A stretch of DNA of 64,000 nucleotides from Candidatus Eiseniibacteriota bacterium. Its GTDB lineage: Bacteria; Orphanbacterota; Orphanbacteria; Orphanbacterales; Orphanbacteraceae. The stretch lies in the NCBI GenBank assembly GCA_029262235.1, contig JAJCZU010000003.1, positions 372,001 to 436,000 on the forward strand, read 5' to 3'. The translations under genes and the position numbers were made by a program. The notes under the pieces were generated by a model. The model saw nothing but the letters and a program-made list of their open reading frames with translations. It had not been told where the DNA came from and did not search any database. Each line of letters starts with the position of its first letter. The first letter of the stretch is position 1. This document shows, one piece after another, positions 1-10,211 of this stretch.

Positions 1-1
1 C

Positions 2-2428
2 GGCTTCGGAAAGCTTTACGGCCTGAATACGTTCGGCGCGATGATCGGCTGCTTCAGCGCCGGCTATCTGCTGATCGGAACCGTGGGCGTCTGGCGCACG
101 ACCTGGATTGCCGCGGGACTGAATGTCCTGGTGGCCGTACTCGCGTGGCGCCTTTACAAGGGCGGGAGTATCGAAGAGGCGGGGGCGGAGCCGGCCGCCG
201 GATCTTCCGACTCGTCTACAAGTGACAGGCCGGCCGCCTTCTCGGGCTATCAGCGCATTCTGATCCTCGCCGTCGGGATGGCGGGCGCGGCATCGCTCGT
301 GTATGAAGTCGCGTGGACGCGGATTCTGGCCCTCGTTCTCGGCAGCTCCGTTTATGCGTTCTCGGCGATGCTGACCACGTTTCTGCTCGGCATCGCGCTC
401 GGGTCGCTGATCGTATCGCTCTTCGCGGATCGCTTCGGCTCGCCCTCGCGCGCGTTCGTCGTGGTGCAGGGGCTCGTGGCGATTTCGGCGATGGCGATTA
501 CGCCGCACTTCGACCGTCTCCCTGAGTTTTTCATTACGCTCTTCGCGAAAGTGGGCGACACGTTCTGGTCGTTCCAGATGGTGCAGTTCACATGCACTGT
601 TGTCGTGATGCTGCTTCCCACGATCCTGATCGGCGCGGCACTGCCGCTCGCGGCGAAGGCGTTCACCGAACAGATCAGCTCACTCGGCCGCAGCGTCGGC
701 CGCGTCTACGCGTCGAACACGATCGGGGCCATTCTGGGTTCGTTCCTCGCCGGGTTCGTTCTGATTCCGCTGGTCGGCACGCAGAACGCGATTTCGATCG
801 CCTCGGTCGTGAACCTCTCCGCGGCGCTTCTCGCGGGGCTCACGCTCCCGCGGATCAACCTGGGCGCGCGACTGGCCACCGTGGGCATTCCGCTCGTGAT
901 CGCGGTCCTGCTGATGGCGACCGGGGGAAAGTGGGATCGCTACCTGCTGAACGCGGGGCTCTTCGACAGCCCGCAGTTCGCACTCTACAACATCTCCCAG
1001 AAGGGCTTTCGCGACTATATTTACTCTTACGATATCAAGTATTTCGAAGAGGGAACGTACGCGAACGTCGCGGTGAGCCAGGAATCGGGCTCGCTGTTTC
1101 TGCAGATCAACGGGCGAACGGAAGCTTCGACCACGTCGGACATGTCGAACCAGATTCTCGTATCGCAGATTCCGATGCTTCTGCATCCGGACCCGCGCAA
1201 AGTGCTCGTGATCGGTCTCGGCAGCGGGATCACGTTCGGGAGCGTACTCACGCATCCGGTCGACGAGGCCGAGTGCGTCGAAATCTCCCCCGCGGTCGTC
1301 CGTGCGGCGCGCTACTTCGCGGACTGGCATTCCGATGTCACCCGCAACCCGAAAGCGCAGATCATCATGGACGACGGCCGCAACTACATGCTATCGACAG
1401 ACCAGAAATACGACGTGATCATCTCCGAGCCTTCGAAGCCGTGGATCAGCGGCGTCTCGAATCTGTTCACGCGCGAGTCGTACGAGATTTCGAAGAAGCG
1501 GCTGAACGATCGCGGCCTTTTCTGCCAGTGGTTCCACTACTACAGCATGGGGCCCGAAGATTTCAAAACGGCGCTCCGCACGTTTCTTTCGGTGTTTCCG
1601 TACGCCCAGATCTGGAACGCGGACAACAATATCTTCATGGTCGGCGCGAACGAACCGATCCCTCTGAACTATCCGCAGATTGCGGAGAAACTGAACGAAC
1701 CGAAGGTGGCGAAGGATCTGGACCGCATCGGCGCGCGGTCGGTCTATCTTCTGCTCGGCTACTTCCTGTTTGCTGAAGAAGAGGCGCGTGAGTTCGTCGG
1801 TTCCGGTCAGATCAATACGGATGATCTTCCGGTCATCGAGTTTTCGACACCCAAACACGTGAACTCGTTTCAGCACGACGAGATCTTCGACGCGATGCTC
1901 GAGCTGCGTCCGAAGTACGACCGCTATCCGCTCGTCGGCCATATTTCACACGAAAACGGTCAGGTTCGCTACGACCTCGCGAATCTCGTCGTCGAGTCTC
2001 CGATTCCGTGGCAGGCGGGCGTGGCCAACATGGTACGCGCCGTCACCCCGGCTTCCCGTCTCGACGAAAACGAGACGGGGCTGCTGATCGGGTACCGGCT
2101 CGAAGCCGTTCTCGCGGGGCCGGAAGGGCGCGAACTGTCCCTCACCGCCATTTCCCGGGGCGAATTCTCCGAAGACAAACTCGATCTCGTAATGGAGCGA
2201 ATGGGTCCCCCGCTGCGGGAATCGGGTGCGTATACGGTAGAGGGTGCAAGTGCGCGCTGGGGTACTTACAATATGAACGGAAGGCCGATGGTGGCCGTCT
2301 GCTGGTACTCGGCGAAGAACAAATTTCAATATATCGTCAAGATTCTGGGCCAGACGGGCGACGATTTGAATACTCTGCGTGATCAGCTCATGCAGGGAGC
2401 GCGGGACATACGTTCCGCCGAAGGGTAA
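2..2428 (+). CDS. MFS-like membrane / spermidine-synthase-like fusion protein, 5' partial
   Basis: The frame is open from the first bases of the window, and the residues before the first Met (at 41) already match the conserved family block LYGLNTFGAMIG, so the true start lies upstream. About 300 residues of hydrophobic membrane segments come first, with a second copy of the same kind of block (VYASNTIGAILG). A soluble Rossmann domain follows, with the nucleotide-binding loop KVLVIGLGSG near residue 400, then DDGRNYML and YDVIISEPSKPW, as in SpeE-like aminopropyltransferases. Such fusions are often annotated as spermidine synthase, but the acidic residues that bind putrescine are not obvious, so the substrate is unknown. 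It probably acts at the inner membrane. A relative with added TPRs lies at 31558-34596. The CBS-domain gene follows after 21 bases. Confidence 0.85.
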   Translation, partial: GFGKLYGLNTFGAMIGCFSAGYLLIGTVGVWRTTWIAAGLNVLVAVLAWRLYKGGSIEEAGAEPAAGSSDSSTSDRPAAFSGYQRILILAVGMAGAASLVYEVAWTRILALVLGSSVYAFSAMLTTFLLGIALGSLIVSLFADRFGSPSRAFVVVQGLVAISAMAITPHFDRLPEFFITLFAKVGDTFWSFQMVQFTCTVVVMLLPTILIGAALPLAAKAFTEQISSLGRSVGRVYASNTIGAILGSFLAGFVLIPLVGTQNAISIASVVNLSAALLAGLTLPRINLGARLATVGIPLVIAVLLMATGGKWDRYLLNAGLFDSPQFALYNISQKGFRDYIYSYDIKYFEEGTYANVAVSQESGSLFLQINGRTEASTTSDMSNQILVSQIPMLLHPDPRKVLVIGLGSGITFGSVLTHPVDEAECVEISPAVVRAARYFADWHSDVTRNPKAQIIMDDGRNYMLSTDQKYDVIISEPSKPWISGVSNLFTRESYEISKKRLNDRGLFCQWFHYYSMGPEDFKTALRTFLSVFPYAQIWNADNNIFMVGANEPIPLNYPQIAEKLNEPKVAKDLDRIGARSVYLLLGYFLFAEEEAREFVGSGQINTDDLPVIEFSTPKHVNSFQHDEIFDAMLELRPKYDRYPLVGHISHENGQVRYDLANLVVESPIPWQAGVANMVRAVTPASRLDENETGLLIGYRLEAVLAGPEGRELSLTAISRGEFSEDKLDLVMERMGPPLRESGAYTVEGASARWGTYNMNGRPMVAVCWYSAKNKFQYIVKILGQTGDDLNTLRDQLMQGARDIRSAEG

Positions 2429-2449
2429 TCATGGCAAGGAGACGACATT

Positions 2450-3772
2450 TTGGAGGGTGAGTTAGGCTACGGCATAGCAGCTCTCGGCTTCTACTTTCTT
2501 GGCAATTACTTCGCGTCGGTGCAGAGCGCCTTTTTCTGCTTCCCCAAACCCGCGCGCAACGATCTCGAGGAGAAGCACGGCGACGATCCGCGCACGCCGC
2601 TCGTGGTCGGACTTCTCGAACAGCCGCGTCGGACGGATCTGTCCCTCCGCATACTGGTTGTCACGCTTCGCGTTCTCTTCGTGATCTGCATGTACATTGC
2701 GGTAGCCGGGCTGCTGTCCGCGCGGATGGGACTTCCTACGTTCGCGATCGTTCTGGTCGACGCTGCTCTCACTCTCATGGTGTGGGTTCCGGGCGAAATG
2801 CTTTCGCGATCCTACGGCATTCAACGGGCGCAGCGAGTCGTCTTCAACGCTTCCCGCATCGTGATCGTCCTGCAGCAGTTCATCGGCGCGCCGTGCGAGC
2901 TGTTCGTAAACGTGTTGCGCACGGCGGCGAATCGTTTCGGCATCAAGCGGGCGATTCCGTATCTCACGGTCGAGGAACTCATGGCGATCGTGGAAGCGGG
3001 CGAAGAAGAGGGCGAGTTCCAGGAAGAAGAACGCGATATGATTCACTCGATCTTCGAACTCGGCGACACGACCGTGCGCGAAGTGATGGTGCCTCGCGTC
3101 GACATGATCGCGATCGAGAAGGACAGCCCGCTCTCGGAAGTACTGCTCAAGATCACCGAAGGCGGTCATTCGCGCATTCCGGTGTACGAAGAGAGCGTCG
3201 ACAAGATCATCGGGGTCGTATACGCGAAGGATCTGCTGCGGATCGCGCAGGAAGACAAGTGGGAGTTGCCCGCGCACGAAGTCATGCGCGACGCGTTCTT
3301 CGTGCCCGAAGGGAAGCCGGTCGACGACCTGCTGCGCGAGTTCCGCACGGAAAAAGTGCACCTTGCGGTCGTGGTTGACGAGTACGGGGGCACGGCGGGC
3401 CTCGTGACGCTCGAGGACGTGATCGAAGAGATCGTGGGCGAGATTCAGGACGAATACGACGACGAAGACCCGCTGTTCGAGCCCGCAGGGCCCGATTCGG
3501 CGCGTGTCGACGCGAGAATCTCACTCGAGCAGCTCAACAAACTGTTCGATCTCTCGCTTCCGAACGACGATCGTCATGACACGCTGGGCGGCTACCTCTA
3601 TACTCTCGTTGAACGCGTTCCCGCGGAAGGCGAAACGGTGTCGGACGAAAAGCTCGACTTCACGGTCGAGAGTACCGATCGCCAGCGCATCTCCATCGTT
3701 CGCATCCAGAAGCGTCCCGAGCCGGACGCCGAAGAAGAAGAAGCCGAAACCCTGGCCGAGGGCTCCGAATGA
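2450..3772 (+). CDS. CorC/HlyC (CNNM-like) membrane protein with paired CBS domains
   Basis: This 440-residue protein has an N-terminal membrane region (about residues 1-160) resembling DUF21/CNNM, then a Bateman module with two CBS domains (about 205-330; VREVMVPRVDMIAI and HEVMRDAFFVP mark their starts), and a C-terminal CorC_HlyC domain (about 345-430; LGGYLYTLVERVP). The family is linked to Mg2+/Co2+ efflux or tolerance, with CBS domains sensing adenine nucleotides. The start is TTG at 2450, chosen because AAGGAG lies at 2436-2441, eight bases upstream; the ATG at 2431 is out of frame. The stop overlaps the next start (ATGA), so translational coupling is likely. MgtE lies two genes downstream, which suggests a small divalent-cation and membrane operon. 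Confidence 0.9.
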   Translation: MEGELGYGIAALGFYFLGNYFASVQSAFFCFPKPARNDLEEKHGDDPRTPLVVGLLEQPRRTDLSLRILVVTLRVLFVICMYIAVAGLLSARMGLPTFAIVLVDAALTLMVWVPGEMLSRSYGIQRAQRVVFNASRIVIVLQQFIGAPCELFVNVLRTAANRFGIKRAIPYLTVEELMAIVEAGEEEGEFQEEERDMIHSIFELGDTTVREVMVPRVDMIAIEKDSPLSEVLLKITEGGHSRIPVYEESVDKIIGVVYAKDLLRIAQEDKWELPAHEVMRDAFFVPEGKPVDDLLREFRTEKVHLAVVVDEYGGTAGLVTLEDVIEEIVGEIQDEYDDEDPLFEPAGPDSARVDARISLEQLNKLFDLSLPNDDRHDTLGGYLYTLVERVPAEGETVSDEKLDFTVESTDRQRISIVRIQKRPEPDAEEEEAETLAEGSE

Positions 3773-4410
3773 TCCGTCGGTTACGAAATATGTTCGTCGC
3801 GGGCCTGATCGTACTTCTGCCCGTTGTCGTGACGATCACGGTGTTCTGGAACGTCTTCGTCAAGGTCGACAGCTTCCTCGGCGAACTGATCGCGCGCTAC
3901 ACGGGAGTGCACGTGCCCGGCGCCGGCTTCGTGGCGATGATCCTGCTGATCACTCTCGTCGGCCTCTTCGCATCGAACTTCGTCGGCCGTCGCCTGATCG
4001 GATTCGGCGAGTGGTTCCTGGTCAAGGTCCCGTTCGTCAACAAGATCTACACGGGCGTGAAGCAGATCGCCGGCGTCATCTTCGCCGAGAAGCGCTCCGT
4101 CTTCAAAGAGGCGGTCCTGATCGAGTATCCGAAATCGGGCGTCTATTCCGTCGCGTTTCTGACGAACGACGAGATCACGGACGAGTTTCCGATCGAAAAC
4201 CAGGGTCCGCTCGTCACCGTGTTTCTGCCGACCACGCCGAACCCGACCTCGGGTTTCTTGCTCATTATTCCGAGAAAAGATACGATTCCCCTCTCCTTCT
4301 CGATCGAAGAGGCGATCAAGCTCGTGATTTCGGGCGGCTCGGTTCTTCCCGAGACGGTGAAAGGGCCGGTCAGTATTCGCAAGGAGCGCACACCGATCCG
4401 GGCCGACTAA
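3769..4410 (+). CDS. DUF502 family membrane protein
   Basis: This is a 213-residue inner-membrane protein with two N-terminal transmembrane segments (about residues 8-30 and 52-75). A conserved stretch including VPFVNKIYTGVKQI follows, then a soluble beta-rich domain with PTTPNPTSGFLLIIP. These are hallmarks of DUF502, whose function is unknown. The start ATG overlaps the previous stop by four bases, and mgtE begins 12 bases after its stop, so all three are probably co-transcribed. Length matches the family norm of about 200-230 residues. Confidence 0.9.
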   Translation: MIRRLRNMFVAGLIVLLPVVVTITVFWNVFVKVDSFLGELIARYTGVHVPGAGFVAMILLITLVGLFASNFVGRRLIGFGEWFLVKVPFVNKIYTGVKQIAGVIFAEKRSVFKEAVLIEYPKSGVYSVAFLTNDEITDEFPIENQGPLVTVFLPTTPNPTSGFLLIIPRKDTIPLSFSIEEAIKLVISGGSVLPETVKGPVSIRKERTPIRAD

Positions 4411-4422
4411 AGGGGGTCCCAG

Positions 4423-5772
4423 GTGGAGCGTTCCATTGCCGAGCTGCAGGAGAAGGTCGATTCCCTTCTCGCGGAATCCCGGTTCGACGATCTCCGTGTG
4501 CTGCTGTCCGAAGGGCATCCCAGCGACCTCGCCGATATCGTCAACCATATCGGAGAAGGCGACAAGGCCGCGCTGTTCCGGCTGATTCCCCGCGAACTTT
4601 CCCCCGAAGTACTTTCCCGCGTCAAAGATTCCACCCTGACGGCGCTGCTTGCCGGCCTCGACGACGAGGAGATATCGAGCGCCGTCGATCAGCTGCGCAC
4701 GGATGACGCGGCGGACATCGTCGCCCAGCTTTCCGAAGACGATGCGAATCGCGTCATGGACCTCATGGAGGACGAGGGCAAGGAGAGCCTTCAGACGCTG
4801 CTGACGTATCCCGAAGAGAGCGCCGGCGGCCTCATGGAGAGCGAGTTCGTCGCCGTGCACGAGAACGTAACGGTGGGCGAGGCGGTGCACGAACTCCGTC
4901 TTCGCGCGCGTGATGTCGAGCAGGTGCGGAACGTCTACGCGATCGATCGCGAAGGGCGGCTCGTCGGCATCCTCGAACTCTGGCGCCTCACGATTTCACC
5001 CGACGATCATCGCGTCGAGCCGCTGATCGATCGCGAGTTCTACAGCGTGCCCGTCGACATGGACCAGGAGCAGGTGGCTTCGCTCGCGATGCGATACGAT
5101 CTCGTGGAAGTGCCGGTCGTCGATGCCGCGGGAATTCTGGTCGGCCGCATTACGCTCGACGACGTGCTCGACGTGGTGGAAGAGGAAGCCACCGAAGACT
5201 TGACGCGCATGGCGGGAACGACCGAAGACGACGTGCACGAGGATTCGGTCCTGCGCGTCACGTGGCTCCGGCTGCCGTGGCTGCTGATCGGGCTCGGCGG
5301 CGGGATCGGGTCGGCGCTGCTCATGGGGCGCTTCGAAGCGCAGCTGAGCCAGGTCATCGCACTCGCGTTCTTCGTGCCGGTCATCATGGCGATGGGGGGG
5401 AGCGTCGGGATTCAATGCTCGACGGTGGTCGTCCGCGCGATCGCGCTCGGCGAACTCGACCCGAAGCGCGTGGGGGAGCGGGTGGCGCGGGAGTTTTTCG
5501 TTTCGCTGATCATGGCGCTCATCCTGTCGCTTCTGCTCGCGGCGGTCGCGTTCGTTCTCGAGGGATCGTGGGGTCTCTGCCTGATCCTCGGCATCGCACT
5601 CTTCCTTTCGATTCTCGTCGCCGCGAGCGCGGGCACGATGATTCCGATCGTGCTGCGCCGCATGGGTTTCGATCCCGCGCTCGCCACGGGCCCGTTCATC
5701 ACGACGACGAACGACGTGCTGAACCTGCTCATCTACTTCGTCGTGGCGGCGAAGCTCATCGGACGGATCTGA
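4423..5772 (+). CDS. mgtE: Magnesium transporter MgtE
   Basis: This 449-residue channel has the complete family layout. An MgtE_N superhelical domain spans about residues 20-120. Two CBS domains span about 130-250 (YPEESAGGLMESEFVAV opens the first). Five membrane segments follow from about 280 to the end. The pore region contains AMGGSVGIQCSTVVVRAI and the final ATGPFITTTNDVLNLLIYF, which carries the conserved Asp of the Mg2+ site. The classical GGN of the pore loop is GGS here, a variation I cannot weigh without an alignment. Translation starts at GTG 4423. It moves Mg2+ across the inner membrane, with the cytosolic domains closing the pore at high Mg2+ (established for the family). RecO starts one base after its stop. 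Confidence 0.95.
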   Translation: MERSIAELQEKVDSLLAESRFDDLRVLLSEGHPSDLADIVNHIGEGDKAALFRLIPRELSPEVLSRVKDSTLTALLAGLDDEEISSAVDQLRTDDAADIVAQLSEDDANRVMDLMEDEGKESLQTLLTYPEESAGGLMESEFVAVHENVTVGEAVHELRLRARDVEQVRNVYAIDREGRLVGILELWRLTISPDDHRVEPLIDREFYSVPVDMDQEQVASLAMRYDLVEVPVVDAAGILVGRITLDDVLDVVEEEATEDLTRMAGTTEDDVHEDSVLRVTWLRLPWLLIGLGGGIGSALLMGRFEAQLSQVIALAFFVPVIMAMGGSVGIQCSTVVVRAIALGELDPKRVGERVAREFFVSLIMALILSLLLAAVAFVLEGSWGLCLILGIALFLSILVAASAGTMIPIVLRRMGFDPALATGPFITTTNDVLNLLIYFVVAAKLIGRI

Positions 5773-5773
5773 C

Positions 5774-6514
5774 ATGGCGATCCGCAAAGACGAAGGCATC
5801 GTTCTCGGCCGTCGCCGGCTGCAGGAGTCGAGCCTGATCGTCGATCTGTTCACGCGCCGTTCCGGCCGCCTGCGCGTTGTAGCCAAAGGGGCCAGGAGAA
5901 CGAGAAGCCGCTTCTCCGGCGTCCTGGAGCCCACGACCGTGGTTCAGATCGTCTACTACGAAAAGGAAACGAGGGATCTCCAGCTCCTGACCCAGGCGGA
6001 CCTCGTCGAATCGTTCTCCGGGCTCAGGGAGTCGCTGTTGAGACTCTCCTATGGCTATGCGATAATCGAGAGCCTGATGGGGATGAAACGGGAAGAGAGC
6101 GACGCGGAATCCCTCTTTCGCCTCGCCAGAGGAACCTTTCGAGAGATCGATGCCGCGGCCGAAGATCGTCTCGAGGCGGTCCTCTGGCGTTTCTTGCTTC
6201 TGGCGCTCGAAGACACCGGGTTCAAACCGGAGCTCGAAAAGTGTCTGGCGTGCGGACGTGTCGAAACCGTCGACGAGATGGTGTTCGACTCGCGGGCCGG
6301 CGGCGTTCTGTGCCGCAGGCACGGCGCGGCGGGGCTCGCCCTCTCGCGCGAAACGCGCGCGGTGCTGATGGAATGCGCGCGCGGCAGCGCCGATCGAAGT
6401 CCGTCGCGCGGCCGCGTGACGGCCGAAGGCCGCGAAGCCATACGACGATTTTTAGTCGAGCACGGACTCGGGCGATCCCCGTTCCGTCCGCTGGAGGATC
6501 TCATTCGCTCATGA
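5774..6514 (+). CDS. recO: DNA repair protein RecO
   Basis: This 246-residue protein begins with the RecO OB-fold ([21 protein letters not shown], residues 6-26), followed by the helical domain and a four-ligand zinc site (KCLACGR near residue 156 and VLCRRH near 177). RecO anneals SSB-coated single strands and loads RecA with RecR in gap repair. Length fits the family. The start is ATG at 5774, one base after the mgtE stop, and the stop overlaps the glyQ ATG (ATGA at 6511). A recO-glyQ-glyS order is common in several phyla, which supports the call. Confidence 0.95.
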   Translation: MAIRKDEGIVLGRRRLQESSLIVDLFTRRSGRLRVVAKGARRTRSRFSGVLEPTTVVQIVYYEKETRDLQLLTQADLVESFSGLRESLLRLSYGYAIIESLMGMKREESDAESLFRLARGTFREIDAAAEDRLEAVLWRFLLLALEDTGFKPELEKCLACGRVETVDEMVFDSRAGGVLCRRHGAAGLALSRETRAVLMECARGSADRSPSRGRVTAEGREAIRRFLVEHGLGRSPFRPLEDLIRS

Positions 6515-7404
6515 AGAGTGGCACTACATTTCAGGAAATCATCATGGCGCTCGACCGCTTCTGGTCCGAGCGCGGCTGCGTTCTTTCGACTCCGTACAAC
6601 TCCGAGGTCGGCGCGGGTACGTTCAACCCCGCCACGTTCCTGCGCGTGCTCGGCCCCGAGCCGTGGAAAGCGGCCTACGTCGAGTTTTCGAAGCGCCCCA
6701 AGGACGGTCGCTACGGAGAAAATCCGAATCGCGTGCAGGGCTTTCACCAGTACCAGGTGATACTGAAGCCGTCGCCCGCCGACGTGCAGGACGTCTACAT
6801 CGAGTCGCTCCGCGCGATCGGCATCGACCTCGCGCAGCACGATCTGCGTTTCGTGGAGGACGACTGGGAGTCGCCGACGCTCGGCGCATGGGGGCTCGGC
6901 TGGGAAGTGTGGCTCGACGGCATGGAAGTCACGCAGTTCACGTACTTCCAGCAGACGGGCAGCGTGGACCTCGACCCGATCTCGGTCGAACTCACGTACG
7001 GGCTCGAGCGCCTCGTGATGTTCATTCAGGGCGTCGACTCCATCTTCGAAATCAAATGGAACGACACGTTCACCTGGGGTGACGTGCTGCGAAACTCTGA
7101 AGTCGACTACTGCGCGCTGAACTTCAAAGAGGCCGACGTCGATTTTCACCTGAAGCAGTTTCAGTTCTGCGAATCGGAAGCCGCGCGTCTGCTCGCGCTC
7201 GGCCACATTTTCCCCGCCTACGATTACGTGGTGAAGGCGTCGCACGCGTTCAACATGCTCGAGGCGCGCGGTTCGATCAGCGTGACCGAACGCACGGGGT
7301 ATATCGGGCGCATTCGCAACATGGCGCGGAAGACCGCTGTCGCCTACGTGGAACGCCGCGAAGAGATGGGCTTTCCGCTTCTCGAGAAAGGGGCGGGCCA
7401 GTGA
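6511..7404 (+). CDS. glyQ: Glycyl-tRNA synthetase alpha subunit
   Basis: This 297-residue catalytic subunit charges tRNA-Gly as an alpha2-beta2 enzyme. Recognisable blocks are [51 protein letters not shown] (class II motif 2 region), [22 protein letters not shown] and [14 protein letters not shown] (motif 3). The open frame extends upstream to 6241, but that part lies inside recO. The family N-terminus starts at ATG 6511, which overlaps the recO stop. The stop overlaps the glyS GTG start (GTGA at 7401), so the two subunits are probably made in equal amounts by coupled translation. Confidence 0.97.
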   Translation: MKSGTTFQEIIMALDRFWSERGCVLSTPYNSEVGAGTFNPATFLRVLGPEPWKAAYVEFSKRPKDGRYGENPNRVQGFHQYQVILKPSPADVQDVYIESLRAIGIDLAQHDLRFVEDDWESPTLGAWGLGWEVWLDGMEVTQFTYFQQTGSVDLDPISVELTYGLERLVMFIQGVDSIFEIKWNDTFTWGDVLRNSEVDYCALNFKEADVDFHLKQFQFCESEAARLLALGHIFPAYDYVVKASHAFNMLEARGSISVTERTGYIGRIRNMARKTAVAYVERREEMGFPLLEKGAGQ

Positions 7405-9488
7405 GCGACCTCCTTCTCGAAATCGGGACCGAAGAGATCCCGGCCGGTTACATCGAGCCCGCGCTGCGCGCGTTCGCGAAAAAGATGAAGGCGCAGCTGA
7501 AAGACGCGCGGATCGCGCACGTCGAGATCGAAACGTTCGCGACGCCGCGGCGATTGACGTTGCTGATCCGCGGCCTGGCCACGCAGCAGGAGGATCTCGA
7601 CCGCGAAGAGAACGGACCGCCGAAAAGTGTGGCGTTCGACAAGGACGGAAACCCCACGAAAGCCGCGATCGGATTCGCGAAGAAGAACGGCGTCGAGGTC
7701 GCGGACCTGCGCACGATCGAGACGGCCAAAGGCGAATACCTCGTGGCGTCCGTTCACGAGATGGGGCGCCCCACTGCCGAGGTTCTCGGAGAGATCGTGC
7801 CCGTGATCGTGGCGGGTCTGCCGTTTCCGAAGACGCAGCGCTGGGAGTCGACGGGCTTTCTGTTCGCGCGCCCGATTCGCTGGATTGTGGCGCTGCTCGA
7901 CCAGACCGTCGTTCCGATCACGATCGCCGATGTCACGAGCGGGCGCGTGAGCCGCGGACACAGGATCCTGTCGCCGGGAGCCATCCCGATCGCGGGGCCG
8001 GACACGTACGAAGACGATCTGATGGCGGCGCATGTCGTCGTTTCCCCGGCCGCGCGCCGCGTTCTGATCGAAGCGGCGATCGACGCCGTTGCGCAGGAGC
8101 GGGAGGTGCGGATCATTCCCGATGACGCGCTGCTCGAAGAGGTCACGTATCTCGTCGAGTATCCGCACGCGATTCTGGGGAGCTTCGACAAACGCTTTCT
8201 CGCGCTTCCCGACCGCATCGTGACAACGGCCATGCGTTCCCATCAGCGCTACTTTGCCGTACAGGACGAAACGGGCACGCTGCAGCCGCATTTCGTGACG
8301 ATCGCGAATGGAACCGCTGCGAACGAGAAGTCGGTGCGCGCGGGGAACGAGCGCGTGCTGACCGCGCGCCTGGCCGACGCCTCGTTTTACTGGGACGAAG
8401 ACCGCGCGACTCCGCCGGCGGACCGCGTCGCGATGCTCGAGCGCATCGTCTGGCAGAAGGGGATGGGGTCGCTGCTCGACAAGACCGAACGCGTGCGTAC
8501 GATTGCCGAGGCGATTGCGCGCGAAGTGGCGCCGGAGACGCAGGAGACCGTGTCGCGCGCCGCGCATATCGCGAAGACGGACCTCACGACGGAGATGATC
8601 AAGGACGGCAAGGAGTTCACGAAACTCCAGGGCTATATGGGGATGGAATACGCGCGCGCCGCGGGCGAGACCGAGGCGGTCGCGCTTGCCATTTACGAGC
8701 AGTACATGCCGCGTTTCAGCGGCGACGATCTCCCTTCTTCCGTCCCGGGTGCGATCCTTTCGCTCGCGGACCGGGTCGACACCATGCTCGCGGCGGTCTC
8801 GCTCGGCAACATGCCGACGGGGTCGCAGGACCCGTATGCGCTCCGGCGCCACGCCCGCGGCATTCTGCGCCTTCTGGGGGAGGGAGGGGTCGATCTCGAG
8901 GTCGGCCGCCTGATCGACCTCGGCGTCGAAGTTCTCGGCGCGCGAATCGAAGATCCTGCTAAGGTGAAATCGGACACGATGGAGTTCGTGCGCGGACGGC
9001 TCGAAAACATGCTCGGCGAAAAGGGATACGCGTACGATGTCGTAAGCGCGGTCGTTTCGCTGAACATGGATGACCCGGCCGATGTGGAAGAGCGCGTTCT
9101 CGCGATTCGTGATTTCCGTGAGACCGACGACTTCCAGAACCTGGTGCACGGGTACAAACGCGTCGTGAACATTCTGAAGAAGGCCGAGGGCGTGGCCGGC
9201 GTGCCGGACCCCGCGCTTTTCAAGGACGACGAAGAGCGGGCGCTTCACGAAGCCGTAGAGGCAGCCAGGCCTCATTACGAGGCGGCGCTCGCGGACCGGA
9301 ATTACAGGAAAGCGATGGAACGCCTGATTACGCTTCGGGGCCCGATCGATCAGTTCTTCGATAAGGTGCTTGTCATGGACAAGGATGAGGCGATTCGAAA
9401 CAACCGGTTCGCTCTTTTGTCAGGAATCGCTCAGCTTTTCGGGAATCTGGCCGATCTTTCCAAGGTAGTCCTCGAAGGGGAGAACTGA
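7401..9488 (+). CDS. glyS: Glycyl-tRNA synthetase beta subunit
   Basis: This 695-residue subunit recognises and binds tRNA-Gly. It opens with [19 protein letters not shown] and contains [32 protein letters not shown] and [14 protein letters not shown], all family blocks. An HD-like middle region carries [21 protein letters not shown], and the C-terminus has a DALR-type anticodon-binding region ending in [19 protein letters not shown]. Length matches typical beta subunits of about 690 residues. The GTG start at 7401 overlaps the glyQ stop by four bases. Confidence 0.97.
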   Translation: MSDLLLEIGTEEIPAGYIEPALRAFAKKMKAQLKDARIAHVEIETFATPRRLTLLIRGLATQQEDLDREENGPPKSVAFDKDGNPTKAAIGFAKKNGVEVADLRTIETAKGEYLVASVHEMGRPTAEVLGEIVPVIVAGLPFPKTQRWESTGFLFARPIRWIVALLDQTVVPITIADVTSGRVSRGHRILSPGAIPIAGPDTYEDDLMAAHVVVSPAARRVLIEAAIDAVAQEREVRIIPDDALLEEVTYLVEYPHAILGSFDKRFLALPDRIVTTAMRSHQRYFAVQDETGTLQPHFVTIANGTAANEKSVRAGNERVLTARLADASFYWDEDRATPPADRVAMLERIVWQKGMGSLLDKTERVRTIAEAIAREVAPETQETVSRAAHIAKTDLTTEMIKDGKEFTKLQGYMGMEYARAAGETEAVALAIYEQYMPRFSGDDLPSSVPGAILSLADRVDTMLAAVSLGNMPTGSQDPYALRRHARGILRLLGEGGVDLEVGRLIDLGVEVLGARIEDPAKVKSDTMEFVRGRLENMLGEKGYAYDVVSAVVSLNMDDPADVEERVLAIRDFRETDDFQNLVHGYKRVVNILKKAEGVAGVPDPALFKDDEERALHEAVEAARPHYEAALADRNYRKAMERLITLRGPIDQFFDKVLVMDKDEAIRNNRFALLSGIAQLFGNLADLSKVVLEGEN

Positions 9489-9489
9489 T

Positions 9490-10197
9490 TTGGTCAGTGA
9501 ACTGAGCATCGTCTATCCGGCGTATAACGAAGAAGAGAACGTCGACATGTCGTATGAGCGCGCGGTGGAAGCCGTGAAGCTCGCGAACGTCGAAGACTAC
9601 GAGATCCTCTTCGTCGACGACGGCAGCAGCGACCGGACAGCCGAGCTCGTACGCGCGATCGCGAAGAAGGATCCGCACGTGCGCCTGATCGAACACGGCA
9701 CGAACAAGGGATACGCCGAAGCGCTCAAGTCCGGCTTCACGGCGGCATCGAAGAAGTACGTGTTCTACTCGGACGCCGACAACCAGTTCGATCTGAAAGA
9801 GATCAAGAACTTCCTCCCCGCGATCGAGGATTACGACATCGTCTGCGGTTTCAGGATCTACCGTTTCGATCCGCTTTCCCGTCTGTTTCTTTCCTGGGGC
9901 TACAATCTGATCGCACGCACGATCTTTCGGATTCGCGTGCGCGACATCGATTGCGCGTTCAAGCTGTTCCGCAAGGATGTGTTCGACAAGATCACCATCG
10001 AGTCGAAGAAGTTCTTCGTGGACACCGAGATTCTCGCGAAGGCGAAAAAGTACGATTTGAAAGTGACGGAGATCGGCGTGCGGCATTATCCGCGGACAGC
10101 GGGAAGTTCGACCGTGCGACCGAGCCATGTGATTTCGACGGTCGCTGAACTGATCGAGATGTGGTTCAAGATCAGCTTCCGATCGTCTCAGCGCTGA
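9490..10197 (+). CDS. GT2 polyprenyl-phosphate-type glycosyltransferase
   Basis: This 235-residue GT-A enzyme resembles dolichyl- or polyprenyl-phosphate sugar synthases. It has SIVYPAYNEEEN at residues 6-17, the nucleotide-binding VDDGSSD near 40, the metal-binding SDADNQFD near 96, and the family block CAFKLFRKDVF. A late VRHYPRTAGSSTVRPSH resembles the acceptor-loop region of DPM-like enzymes. It lacks C-terminal membrane segments, so it probably works at the cytoplasmic face of the membrane. The TTG start at 9490 has AGGGGAG seven bases upstream. The expected product, a polyprenyl-P-sugar, would serve GT-C enzymes such as the YfhO- and GT39-like proteins downstream. The sugar is not predictable from sequence. 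Confidence 0.88.
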   Translation: MVSELSIVYPAYNEEENVDMSYERAVEAVKLANVEDYEILFVDDGSSDRTAELVRAIAKKDPHVRLIEHGTNKGYAEALKSGFTAASKKYVFYSDADNQFDLKEIKNFLPAIEDYDIVCGFRIYRFDPLSRLFLSWGYNLIARTIFRIRVRDIDCAFKLFRKDVFDKITIESKKFFVDTEILAKAKKYDLKVTEIGVRHYPRTAGSSTVRPSHVISTVAELIEMWFKISFRSSQR

Positions 10198-10211
10198 TTC
10201 CGGGGGCGACT

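Noticed and set aside
2-2428. Bona fide spermidine synthase
   Set aside because: The Rossmann fold is present, but the fusion to transporter-like helices and the lack of evident putrescine-binding residues make the specific function unsafe.
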